A stretch of 19,811 nucleotides of DNA from CAZAZQ01 sp964489705. Lineage in GTDB: Bacteria > Zixibacteria > MSB-5A5 > GN15 > FEB-12. This document shows positions 6,667-13,777 of this stretch, one piece after another. The position numbers and the translations under genes are program-made. The stretch is taken from the NCBI GenBank assembly GCA_964489705.1, contig CAZAZQ010000029.1, positions 1 through 19,811 of the forward strand. The letters are read 5' to 3'. A model generated the notes under the pieces. The model was not told the origin of the DNA. It saw nothing but the letters and a program-made list of their open reading frames with translations, and did not search any database. Numbering within the stretch: position 1 is the first letter of the stretch; each line of letters starts with the position of its first letter.

Positions 6667-8691
6667 ATGAAAAAGAAGAAAAATGTTCGCAAAATTTCTA
6701 AGAAACGTCCTATCACGGCAGAGGATTTGTTCAACCTGAAAATCATCACCTCTTTGGCGTTGTCGCCGGATGAGAAAAGGATAGCCTTCACCCTCGAACG
6801 AATGGACAAAAAAGAGAACAAGTATTTTGCCAACCTCTTTGTTTTGGATATAGCCACGGGGCAATCGCATGCCTATACCCACGGCAACGTGCAGGACATG
6901 CAACCGGTGTGGTCGCCGGATGGGAGTCAGATCGCTTTCCTTTCGACCCGCAACAAGAAACTGGGAATCTATCTTATCCCCGCCGCCGGAGGAGCGGAAA
7001 AGCTGCTCAAAGAGTTTGAAGGTTCCATCAGCGATTTGCAATGGACCCCCGACGGAAAAAAACTGGTTTTCAATCTGCGTTACAGCGATTCCCATTACAT
7101 CAAGGATGAGAAGAAGAAAAAGGAGCCGCCAGTCTACCGCCACGTAACAAGACTGTTTTATCGATTGGACGGGGAAGGATTTTTACCCAAAGACACCTAT
7201 CAGATATACAGCATGGATATTGCTTCCGGTGACCTTCGGCAGCTTACCAAAGGGAAACGGGACAACACCTTTCCCCGTATTTCCCCGAACGGGCAATGGA
7301 TTGTCTACGTTTCCAATCGCGCCAAAGACCCTGACCTTGATTCTTTGCGGGATGACCTTTTCGTTATCCCCGCCGAGGGAGGCAAAGAGAGATTAATTCC
7401 GACCCCTGCCGGACCGATTTATCATCCTGTTTTTTCTCCCGACAGCAAAAGCATCGCTTACTTGGGCCATGACAACCCGGACGATGCGTGGGGAGTTACC
7501 AACGTGCATATCTGGAAAGTCGGGTTGAATGGGAAACCCAAAGCGAAGGACCTTATGCCGACCTTTGACCGGATGACGTATGACCAGTCGATTACCGACA
7601 CCAGCGACGCTCATTTTAGCGGTTCTGTGTTTTGGTCCGCCGACGGGAAGAAGTTATTTTTCCTTTCCTCCGATACCGGCAGAACCAACGTCTATTCCAT
7701 CCCCGCCTCCGGTGGTCGTCCGACGGGAATATTCAAGAAGAAGTGCCATATCAAGGCACTGTCCGTCAATGGAAAGACAAAAGTGGCGGCGCTGGTGTAT
7801 GCCGACCTCAACAACCCCGGTGATATTCTCACCGCACCTTTGACTCACGGCGCAGAGGCAAAAGCCGTCAAACATACCGATTTCAACGCTTTTCTTCGTA
7901 CCGAGGTGCAACTGGGAAAAACCCGCGAGGTGCGGTTCAAATCTTTCGACGGTACCGAGGTGCAAGGCTGGCTGGTGTTTCCCCCGAATTTCAAACCGAC
8001 GAGAAAGTATCCCTCGATTCTAGAGATACACGGCGGACCTCGCGTTCAATACGCTTTTACGTTTATGCACGAGATGCACTACCTTGCCGCCAAGGGGTAC
8101 GTTGTCTTTTACACCAATCCTCGCGGTGGAGCCGGACGGGGAGAGACCTGGGCGGAGGCTATCGCCGGAGGGTGGGGCGACTTGGATTACAAGGATTGCC
8201 TTGCCGCCGCCGACTACCTCGAGAAGCAAAACTACATCCACCCCAAGAAGATGGGCGTCACCGGCGGCTCCTACGGCGGTTTTATGACGAATTGGATTAT
8301 CGGACATACCAATCGGTTTGCCGCCGCCGTCACCCAACGGTCGATATCGAACATGATTTCTTTCGTCGGCTCCTCGGATTTCGGATTTGCCATTTCTCGG
8401 GAGTTTGACGGCTGGCCCTGGACAAACCCTGAGAACTATGAGAAATGCTCTCCCCTTACCTATTTCAAGAATGTCCGGACGCCGGTTTTGATTATTCACA
8501 GCGAAAAGGACCTTCGCTGTCCGATTGAGCAGGCGGAGCAGATGTTCGTCATGTTAAAGGTCTTGGGGAGAAAAGTGGAGCTGGTACGCTTTCCCGACGA
8601 ACCTCACGGGCTTTCCCGCCACGGCAGACCCGACCGCCGAATTGCCCGCTTGGAATGGATTACCAAGTGGTTCGACCGGTATCTCAAATGA
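6667..8691 (+). CDS. S9-family serine peptidase (prolyl oligopeptidase/acylaminoacyl-peptidase type)
   Basis: 674 aa cytosolic peptidase expected to cleave short peptides or blocked N-termini. No signal peptide: the N-terminus is MKKKKNVRKISKKRPI. The first ~390 residues carry beta-propeller repeats of the TolB/WD40-like kind (LALSPDEKRIAFTLE, VWSPDGSQIAFLSTR, WTPDGKKLVFNL, FSPDSKSIAYLGH, WSADGKKLFFLS). The C-terminal alpha/beta-hydrolase domain has oxyanion/HGG motif EIHGGPRVQY, nucleophile GGSYGGFM (Ser535), acid HSEKDLRCP (Asp615) and base EPHGLSRHG (His647), so the catalytic triad is complete. Length matches the family. Start supported by GGGAG at 6656-6660. It ends 22 bp from a convergent gene without a visible terminator. 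The exact subfamily (S9C is likely) was not verified. Confidence 0.93.
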   Translation: MKKKKNVRKISKKRPITAEDLFNLKIITSLALSPDEKRIAFTLERMDKKENKYFANLFVLDIATGQSHAYTHGNVQDMQPVWSPDGSQIAFLSTRNKKLGIYLIPAAGGAEKLLKEFEGSISDLQWTPDGKKLVFNLRYSDSHYIKDEKKKKEPPVYRHVTRLFYRLDGEGFLPKDTYQIYSMDIASGDLRQLTKGKRDNTFPRISPNGQWIVYVSNRAKDPDLDSLRDDLFVIPAEGGKERLIPTPAGPIYHPVFSPDSKSIAYLGHDNPDDAWGVTNVHIWKVGLNGKPKAKDLMPTFDRMTYDQSITDTSDAHFSGSVFWSADGKKLFFLSSDTGRTNVYSIPASGGRPTGIFKKKCHIKALSVNGKTKVAALVYADLNNPGDILTAPLTHGAEAKAVKHTDFNAFLRTEVQLGKTREVRFKSFDGTEVQGWLVFPPNFKPTRKYPSILEIHGGPRVQYAFTFMHEMHYLAAKGYVVFYTNPRGGAGRGETWAEAIAGGWGDLDYKDCLAAADYLEKQNYIHPKKMGVTGGSYGGFMTNWIIGHTNRFAAAVTQRSISNMISFVGSSDFGFAISREFDGWPWTNPENYEKCSPLTYFKNVRTPVLIIHSEKDLRCPIEQAEQMFVMLKVLGRKVELVRFPDEPHGLSRHGRPDRRIARLEWITKWFDRYLK

Positions 8692-8713
8692 TCGGTGCCG
8701 TCGGAGAGATGCT

Positions 8714-9436
8714 CTACTTGATATAGGTAACCAGCCGCTGGGCGATTTCGATGTTTTTGAACGGCTTGGTGATGTAGCTGTCGGCGCCGGCGGCAAGGAC
8801 TTCTTCTTTGGTGTACTGCCCGGCATGGCCCGTAATGAGAAGAACGGGGAGAGTCGGATACTTTTCCTTGATTTTGACCAGAAGCTCCAAGCCGTTCATC
8901 CCCGGCATGGAAATATCGGAGATGACCAGCTTCACCTTATACTTGTCCAAAAGATCTAACGCTTCCTCGCCGGAACTTGCGGTGATGGCTTTGAGCCCTT
9001 CCCGTTCCACGGCGCGGGAGAGAAGATTCTGAATAAGTTTCTCGTCGTCGACAATTAAGACCGAATCGGTGCCCTGCTTGAGAACTTTTTTGACTTTTTC
9101 CAGCAACACTTCTTTTTTAATGGGCTTGGTGATATAGTCCTGGATACCCATTTCGGCGATAGTCGTCACGGTCTTGGCGTCATGAAGAGCGGTGCACATG
9201 ATGACGGGAATCCGGCTGAGACGGGGAACCGACTTGAGATATTTCAAGAACTGCATCCCGTCCATTCCCGGCATCATGACATCCAGGATAATGAGATCAA
9301 CCAGCCCTTTCTCCAGTTGCCCGATGGCATCTTTCCCGGAGAAAGCCGTCAGCACCTCATGCTCTTCATTTTCCAGAATGGAGGTGATGAGCTTCAATGA
9401 AACCTTATCGTCTTCAACAACCAGTATCTTGCTCAT
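8714..9436 (-). CDS. Double-receiver response regulator (REC-REC)
   Basis: 240 aa made of two CheY-like receiver domains and nothing else. REC1 (about 1-120) has acidic pocket Asp9/Asp10, phosphoacceptor Asp52 (IILDVMMPGMDG), Thr82 and Lys104 (TKP). REC2 (about 124-240) has Asp130/Asp131, phosphoacceptor Asp174 (VISDISMPGMNG), Thr202 and Lys224 (TKP). Both sites are complete, so both could be phosphorylated. There is no DNA-binding or enzymatic output domain, so it likely works by protein contact or as an intermediate or sink in a phosphorelay. Its ATG overlaps the stop of the upstream HPt-like gene (ATGA), indicating translational coupling. No strong ribosome-binding site of its own is seen. 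A cognate kinase is not in the window, apart from the ATPase-less GAF/HisKA protein. Confidence 0.92.
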   Translation of the reverse strand: MSKILVVEDDKVSLKLITSILENEEHEVLTAFSGKDAIGQLEKGLVDLIILDVMMPGMDGMQFLKYLKSVPRLSRIPVIMCTALHDAKTVTTIAEMGIQDYITKPIKKEVLLEKVKKVLKQGTDSVLIVDDEKLIQNLLSRAVEREGLKAITASSGEEALDLLDKYKVKLVISDISMPGMNGLELLVKIKEKYPTLPVLLITGHAGQYTKEEVLAAGADSYITKPFKNIEIAQRLVTYIK

Positions 9437-9780
9437 GACTTTTCTTCAACGCATTGTGAAAGTTCCGAAACCAGTACCGCCAACTGGTGGTGCAATTGCT
9501 TTTGAGCTATGTCGACATCTTCCAGGTCATCGTTCAGCCCCATTGTTTCCAGGGCGACCAGAGTTTCGTATACTTTCATCATCGACAAACAGGTCACTGA
9601 AGTTTTCAGTTTGGAGGTTGCTTTTGCCAATTTTTTGGCGTCGAGTTCTTCAATGGCTTTATTTATTTGTTCCAGTTGGTACGGATAGTCCTCCAAAAAC
9701 AAGTTTACCAACTCAAGTAATCGTTCGGTATTTCCATCGGTCAACTCTAAGGCGTCGGCATAGTTGAAATGTTCGTTCAT
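9433..9780 (-). CDS. HPt-like protein lacking the phosphoacceptor histidine
   Basis: 115 aa helical protein resembling histidine-phosphotransfer (HPt) domains: FNYADALELTDGNTERLLELVNLFLEDYPYQLEQINKAIEE matches the usual HPt start with a 'GD/GN..LL.EL..LFLED.P..L..I..A' pattern, followed by the KLAKATSKLKTSV helix. In normal HPt domains this helix reads A-H-x-L-K-G-S and the His is phosphorylated. Here the aligned residue is Ser56 and the following Gly is Thr60, so phosphotransfer by the usual chemistry is not expected. The only other histidines (His4, His97, His98) are not in that position. It is the first gene of a two-gene operon and overlaps the double-receiver gene by 4 nt. A role as a docking or inhibitory partner of that regulator is inference. 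A GGGGG tract 4 nt upstream serves as ribosome-binding site. Confidence 0.7.
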   Translation of the reverse strand: MNEHFNYADALELTDGNTERLLELVNLFLEDYPYQLEQINKAIEELDAKKLAKATSKLKTSVTCLSMMKVYETLVALETMGLNDDLEDVDIAQKQLHHQLAVLVSELSQCVEEKS

Positions 9781-9806
9781 GAAACCCCCTTTGAAGGTAA
9801 GATGGA

Positions 9807-9834
9807 ATTGTACTTCGAGAGATTACGGTACAAT
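9807..9834 (-). promoter_or_regulatory. Inverted repeat upstream of the HPt-like operon
   Basis: ATTGTAC (9807-9813) and GTACAAT (9828-9834) form a perfect 7-bp inverted repeat with a 14-bp spacer, 27 bp upstream of the HPt-like start. Read on the minus strand it offers TTGTAC as -35 and TACAAT as -10 with a 15-bp spacer, so it could be a promoter, an operator, or both. Confidence 0.35.
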
Positions 9835-10031
9835 CATATCTTAACCCGGCTCTGTTGTATTCAGCATCTCTTTCGATACCATAAAATTTATACATTTTTT
9901 GTTTCATTATCGGCTTTCCTGAAGAGAACATTTACCTTTTACGGAAAAGAGAAAGCCGGATTGTCGATCTCTGTCATACTTTTCATCAGAAGGCTTGCCG
10001 AGGTGACGGTAAGTGCCGAGCCGACCGGTTG

Positions 10032-10469
10032 TTATGACGGTGAGTTGTCGGGACGAGCGGAGATTTTTTCTTCATAGGGAAGCGGGGAGGAGGAAGATGA
10101 TAGGGGTACTGCGGAACTCATCTTTTTCTCGGCTCTCAATCCTTCCCAAAGCAGTACCAACACCACCACATGAAAACCGAAGCTGAATACGTCGAGGAAC
10201 AGCAAGAAGATAACCCCATCCAGGGCGTAGACGGTCATCCCGGCGACGTACGCCCAGAGGTATTTCTTTCGCGCCAGTAAACCGATGCCGACAAAGACAC
10301 CGGCGATAGCGATACTGAGAAAGACGGCGATGATGGTCAGGAAAAAGTTCCCGGGGCTTCCCGTCTCGGAAAGAAAAGCGACAAACAAAGCGTCTTTCAG
10401 CTCGATAATCGCCAACCCGATGAGGAAGCTGAACTCCCCGCCGCTCAGGTGAATGAACGAGTTGACCAA
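10032..10469 (-). CDS. Small integral membrane protein of unknown function
   Basis: The uninterrupted part from a TTG at 10469 gives 145 aa with about four hydrophobic helices (EFSFLIGLAII; FFLTIIAVFLSIAIAGVFVGIGLL; AYVAGMTVYALDGVIFLLFL; FHVVVLVLLWEGL) and a low-complexity Ser/Pro tail. The same frame stays open upstream to 10670 and encodes a convincing N-terminal part: a hydrophilic segment, then DKEKLEKQFKTGANWFFW and a further hydrophobic stretch, IAGLSLV. The TTG at 10469 is therefore probably internal. No ATG, GTG or TTG exists in the upstream extension; see the separate entry. I recognise the pattern as a conserved uncharacterised membrane family, from memory only. No function is assigned. 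It has no close partner gene. Confidence 0.6.
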   Translation of the reverse strand: MVNSFIHLSGGEFSFLIGLAIIELKDALFVAFLSETGSPGNFFLTIIAVFLSIAIAGVFVGIGLLARKKYLWAYVAGMTVYALDGVIFLLFLDVFSFGFHVVVLVLLWEGLRAEKKMSSAVPLSSSSSPLPYEEKISARPDNSPS

Positions 10470-10674
10470 AGACAGCCCGGCTATCCAAAAGAACCAGTTG
10501 GCGCCGGTCTTGAACTGTTTTTCGAGTTTTTCTTTGTCGTTGTCCGATTCCGGAGAGGTTTCGGCGGGAGCAAAACCGCTCTTGCCGGGTTCGTTCTCCG
10601 GTAATGTCTCGTTGTTTTGTTGTGTTGTCTCCGGTCGGATGGTGCGTGTCCTTTTGGTTGAGGGTTTTTCTCAT
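10470..10674 (-). other. Upstream open extension of the membrane gene, probable frameshift at 5' end
   Basis: On the minus strand an ATG at 10674-10672 starts a different frame. The membrane-protein frame becomes open directly after a TGA at 10673-10671 that overlaps this ATG. A run of five A (10669-10665) lies six bases after the ATG begins; removal of one A would join the ATG to the membrane frame as MRKPSTKRTRT. So either a one-base insertion has damaged the gene, the assembly has an error, or a non-standard start or frameshift is used. No good ribosome-binding site precedes the ATG. Confidence 0.5.
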
Positions 10675-10778
10675 ATCATCGACAGAAGAAAGGCGGATTC
10701 TTAATTTTTTTGAAGAAGGGGATAGACATGTAAGTATGAAGGAGAAGTTCCCGTCTATTCCTCCAAGCAATGAGAAAA

Positions 10779-10857
10779 GTAGGGAAGGTCTCGAAGAGAC
10801 CTGCCACGGCAATTGCGGTAGTGTTGGCGGCAAGTCTGTACCAGACCGTGCCCTACC
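10779..10857 (+). repeat. Cloverleaf-forming intergenic repeat, copy B
   Basis: Same architecture as copy A: outer stem GTAGGG (10779-10784) with CCCTAC (10851-10856); hairpin GGTCTC-GAA-GAGACC (10787-10801, perfect); stem TGCC (10802-10805) with GGCA (10829-10832); hairpin AGTCTG-TAC-CAGACC (10833-10847, one mismatch). The region inside the third stem differs in sequence from copy A, while the stems are kept. Confidence 0.75.
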
Positions 10858-10907
10858 AAAATTCAATAAGACACCCGTAGGGTGCCACCGCAAGCGGTGG
10901 GGCACAG
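10858..10907 (+). repeat. Tail of the intergenic repeat, copy B (two hairpins)
   Basis: The spacer with TTCAATAAGA and hairpin CACCC-GTA-GGGTG (10872-10884) are identical to copy A. Then comes a perfect hairpin CCACCGC-AA-GCGGTGG (10885-10900), which can alternatively be extended to GTGCC paired with GGCAC. The second hairpin shows no sequence match to its counterpart in copy A. Confidence 0.7.
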
Positions 10908-10955
10908 CCTTAGCTGCTTTATAACCTCACGTTGGTTCCGATTCTTTTCGATAAC

Positions 10956-11064
10956 TCAATAAGACACCCTTAGAGTAAAGTGAGGTAGCTAAGTAGAGAA
11001 GGTCTCAGAGAGACCAGTCACTGAGATAAGAAGACGGCAGGTCTGTCCCAGACCATGCCCTACC
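10956..11064 (+). repeat. Cloverleaf-forming intergenic repeat, copy C with a preceding tail remnant
   Basis: A degenerate tail (TCAATAAGACACCC, 10956-10969) precedes a third cloverleaf: outer stem GTAGAG (10993-10998) with CCCTAC (11058-11063); hairpin GGTCTC-AGA-GAGACC (11001-11015); then hairpin GGTCTG-TCC-CAGACC (11040-11054) preceded by GGCA. Hairpin stems are intact while both loops differ from copies A and B. The third stem is not clear here. The rest of the 10675-11203 gap holds no gene. Confidence 0.65.
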
Positions 11065-11203
11065 AAGGCAATATGAGAAAAAGGCAGCTCCGTTTCGGAA
11101 CTGCCGTACGATTTTTTGATAATTTTATCGCATGCCGCAGAGTACCCTATACACTACCGGGATACAGGGAATCCTCTTCACTGAGCTAAAACTATAGGGC
11201 TGC

Positions 11204-11554
11204 TCAGCCGTAAGCGCCGCGGTTGGGGACGATGCAGATAAACTCGAAATCCTCGTCATACGGGTTGACGAACTGGTGTTCTACGTTGGGTGGAACAAAA
11301 GCAAAGTCGTTTGCCGAAAGCTCATGCCACGTGTCGTCTATAAGGAGCCTTCCACGTCCTTTGATAATGTAATTGACATGCTCCCAATCGTGGCGGTGGC
11401 GCGGGGTGTAACCGTCTTTCCCGATGCGAAAAACACGCAAAGTGTAATCCGACCAGCCCTCCGGCGCTCCGATAACGTTTGCTTTCAGCGTATTTTTGAC
11501 GCCGTCCATAGTCACTTCGGCGAGGGAAATCTCTTCATATTTTTTAACCGGCAT
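11204..11554 (-). CDS. Single-domain cupin protein
   Basis: 116 aa small cupin (double-stranded beta-helix). Cupin motif 1 is PRHRHDWEHVNYIIKGRGRL, with candidate metal ligands His53, His55 and Glu58 or His59. Motif 2 is FVPPNVEHQFVNP, with His93. The spacing and the closing segment FEFICIVPNRG match small stand-alone cupins that bind one metal ion. No linked enzyme or regulator domain shows the substrate; such proteins can be isomerases, dioxygenase-like enzymes or sugar/ligand binders. The start is well supported by GGAGGAG directly upstream on the minus strand. It is flanked downstream by repeat copy C and upstream by the terminator of the SANT-like gene, so it is probably transcribed alone. 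Confidence 0.85.
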   Translation of the reverse strand: MPVKKYEEISLAEVTMDGVKNTLKANVIGAPEGWSDYTLRVFRIGKDGYTPRHRHDWEHVNYIIKGRGRLLIDDTWHELSANDFAFVPPNVEHQFVNPYDEDFEFICIVPNRGAYG

Positions 11555-11609
11555 ATATCTCCTCCTGAATGGTCAACCGTTTTTTGCCAAGATAACGATT
11601 TTCCCGCAC

Positions 11610-11644
11610 AAAAAAAGACCCGTCTTCCTGAAGAAAAACGGGTC
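11610..11644 (-). terminator. Rho-independent terminator of the SANT-like gene
   Basis: On the minus strand GACCCGT (11644-11638) pairs with ACGGGTC (11623-11617) and is followed directly by seven T (11616-11610). Inner bases can extend the stem. It lies 40 bp after the SANT-like stop and upstream of the cupin start, separating the two genes. Confidence 0.8.
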
Positions 11645-11683
11645 TATGCCAAAAATCTAAAAGTCCTATTCCAACTTTTCCTC

Positions 11684-12088
11684 TTACTTCGTCCTGCGAG
11701 TCTTGCGACGGGGCTTGCTGCGACGAGGAATGCTCATCGTGCGACTTTGAGCTTTCCAGGTGCGCGTCCGACGCGAACGAGTCTTCGTCGACCGGCTGGA
11801 GGTCGTCCAGCGCTTGCTGGTCGATTTACGGAAAGCGGTCGGGCTTCCGGTGTTACCTCTCCACACCGACGGGTTGGCTTTCCGGAGGTTCAGGTCGACA
11901 GCTTTGTAGCGAACGGAATACACTGTACGACCGAGCTGACGGGCAATCCATGCTGTCTCGTAGTTCCGATAGTATTTGCGCATGAACGCAATCTCTTCTT
12001 TGGTCCACGGACGTGCAAATCTCCGCGACGGTGAACGACGCGGCCAGTTAGCACGGCGTGTGCTGTAACTGGTTCTACGCATAGCCAT
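11684..12088 (-). CDS. SANT/Myb-like DNA-binding protein with H1-like basic tail
   Basis: 134 aa, extremely basic. Residues 1-27 are Arg/Ser-rich. A single SANT/Myb-like helical domain follows at about 28-70: WTKEEIAFMRKYY, then TAWIARQLGRTVYSVRYKAVDLNL, with the usual leading Trp and the 'IA..LGRT..SVR.KA..L.L' recognition-helix pattern. From about 80 to the end the sequence is almost wholly Arg, Lys, Ser and Thr (RSRRTRTWKAQSR, PRRSKPRRKTRRTK), with no acidic residue, resembling histone-H1-like tails. It probably binds DNA with little tail specificity, as a nucleoid-associated or regulatory protein; that is inference. Start supported by AAGGAG upstream. A strong terminator follows, so it is a single-gene unit. 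Confidence 0.8.
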   Translation of the reverse strand: MAMRRTSYSTRRANWPRRSPSRRFARPWTKEEIAFMRKYYRNYETAWIARQLGRTVYSVRYKAVDLNLRKANPSVWRGNTGSPTAFRKSTSKRWTTSSRSTKTRSRRTRTWKAQSRTMSIPRRSKPRRKTRRTK

Positions 12089-12564
12089 ACCTTACTCCTT
12101 GTTTGAGACGTTAATGATCGCGAACATTGACCATGGCCGAGTCGATGCCCGCCGTTAGTAAAATCTACTTGATATAATCGACCTTTTCTTAAGATACTTG
12201 ATACCAAGCAGTTGAGTTTTTCAAAGATTTTCAGCGGCTTTTTCTCCACCAGACATGGATGAAATCGGTCGATGCTTTTCCTTCCCCACGACAAAAAAAT
12301 CGAGTCACGTTTTTTTTCAAAGCGATTGATGGAGCTATGCTATAGGCTTTTTCCCATAGGAAACCGTCCAAGAGTCCGCCGGGTAAGGGATTATCGCTCT
12401 CTTTTGCCGCCTGGGGCGCCGCTTTTCCTCTTGCCTTATGGAATTTCCCCGATACCGGAAAGATCAGCAAAAAGATTTTTCGCCGCTGCCGGGCAGCATT
12501 TTATTAGTTGCGCACCCCAAAAAGAATTCGTAGATTTCCTTGAGCCTTAGCCGAAAAGAGCAGT
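12089..12564. other. 476-bp gap between divergent genes
   Basis: It holds the promoters of the SANT-like gene (minus) and the permease gene (plus). A perfect TATAAT stands at 12173-12178 on the plus strand but has no good -35 box. An A-run/T-run pair at about 12292-12319 and a small stem GCTGC/GCAGC at 12485-12497 are visible. No coding region, RNA family or riboswitch was recognised. Confidence 0.5.
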
Positions 12565-13662
12565 ATGAAGCGAGAGTATTTACTTGTAGCCTTATTTTTT
12601 CTGATTGCGGCGGTTATCTTTTACCTCTTCTACCGAATGATTATCCCCTTCTTTGCCCCCATTACCTGGGCGGCGGTGTTCGTTATCATCTTCTTCCCCC
12701 TCTACCAGTGGGTGCTTCGAAAGGTTCGTTCCAAAGGGCTCGCTTCGCTTATCATGTGCTTGTTCATCATTATCCTGATAATCGGGCCCATTGCCTATCT
12801 CTTCGCTGCTCTGGTCAAGGAAGCGGCGGATGCCGTCACGAGAGTGAACGACATGTACCGAAACGGGGAACTGGACAAAATTTTGACCATCGACTTCCCC
12901 TGGGTGAACATCGTAAAAGAAAAGTTGTCCCGTTACTACGATCTTTCCCAGGTCAACCTCGACCAGTTGATTAAAGATTCCATCGACAAGGTCTCCGGCG
13001 TCATTTTGAGTCAGACAAGCTGGCTGATTACCAACGCTACCAAAACTATCTTCTACTTCTTCCTGATGATTTTCACCATGTACTACTTTTTCAAAGACGG
13101 TGAACGGATAATCGACAAAATAAAGCGCTTGATGCCGATTTCTTCTCAGCAAGTCGAAGTTATCTTCGACCAACTTCGCGACGTTATCCAGGCAACCATG
13201 TACGGCGGGGTGGTGGTGGCGATGATTCAGGGGTTGATGGGGGGGATTATGTTTGCGGCGTTCGGTATCCCCTCCGCCATTTTCTGGGGAGCGATTATGG
13301 CATTCCTGTCGATTATTCCTTTCTTGGGAGCGTTTATCGTCTACGTCCCGGCGGGGATTATCCTCTTGCTGGGAGGCTCGTATGTCAAAGGGATACTGAT
13401 TATAGTTCTCGGTGCAGCGATTATCAGTCAGAGCGACAACGTCCTTCGTCCGTACCTGATTTCCGGCAGAACCGCGATGCACCCCTTGATGTTGTTCTTC
13501 GCCATCATGGGGGGAATCGCCCTCTTCGGCATTTTGGGGTTAGTCGTCGGTCCCTTGATTGCGGCGATTTTCGTCACCCTTTTACGTATCTTCGAGTTTA
13601 AGCTCCATCCCGAGCCGGAGACGGACGCCGCCCCGGAAGACACTACCGAAGAAGCCTCGTAA
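12565..13662 (+). CDS. AI-2E-family membrane permease
   Basis: 365 aa polytopic inner-membrane protein of the PerM/TqsA/YdiK (AI-2E transporter) family; substrates differ between members and cannot be told here. N-terminal helices lie at about 5-85 (LVALFFLIAAVIFYLFYRMIIPFF; WAAVFVIIFFPLYQWV; LIMCLFIIILIIGPIAYLFAAL). A soluble helical segment at about 90-150 (VKEAADAVTRVNDM) is followed by the typical helices: SWLITNATKTIFYFFLMIFTMYYFFKDG, GGVVVAMIQGLMGGIMF, FLSIIPFLGAFIVYVPAGI, and a conserved end with GGIALFGILGLVVGPLIAAI. Length and order match the family. The C-terminus is acidic (ETDAAPEDTTEEAS). The ribosome-binding site (AAGAG at 12556-12560) is weak. It is separated from the next gene by 115 bp. 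Confidence 0.9.
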   Translation: MKREYLLVALFFLIAAVIFYLFYRMIIPFFAPITWAAVFVIIFFPLYQWVLRKVRSKGLASLIMCLFIIILIIGPIAYLFAALVKEAADAVTRVNDMYRNGELDKILTIDFPWVNIVKEKLSRYYDLSQVNLDQLIKDSIDKVSGVILSQTSWLITNATKTIFYFFLMIFTMYYFFKDGERIIDKIKRLMPISSQQVEVIFDQLRDVIQATMYGGVVVAMIQGLMGGIMFAAFGIPSAIFWGAIMAFLSIIPFLGAFIVYVPAGIILLLGGSYVKGILIIVLGAAIISQSDNVLRPYLISGRTAMHPLMLFFAIMGGIALFGILGLVVGPLIAAIFVTLLRIFEFKLHPEPETDAAPEDTTEEAS

Positions 13663-13777
13663 TCTCCGGCTTCAATTTTCACAAAATTCTCTACCTATGA
13701 CATTTTCCTTTACAGGGGGGAAGTTAGGTGTTATTTCTCCGTACAAGCATGTTACAACACACAAAAGGAAAATGGCG

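Noticed and set aside
9911..9958. CGGCTTTC/GAAAGCCG inverted repeat upstream of the HPt-like operon
   Set aside because: Loop of about 32 nt, no T-run and no neighbouring copy; probably chance.
10072..10905. 277-codon minus-strand open frame
   Set aside because: Arg/Gln-rich shadow of the membrane-protein gene in another frame, and its 5' part runs through repeat copy B.
10604..10924. Open frame covering repeat copy B
   Set aside because: Its C-terminal half is the translation of the repeat; no gene-like features.
6301..11064. Intergenic repeats as a CRISPR array
   Set aside because: Copies are few, kilobases apart or loosely tandem, internally structured, and lack regular unique spacers or cas genes.
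11083..11117. Hairpin GGCAG...CTGCC followed by six T as a plus-strand terminator
   Set aside because: The T-run is several bases off the stem and no plus-strand gene lies upstream to be terminated; may be another part of the repeat region.
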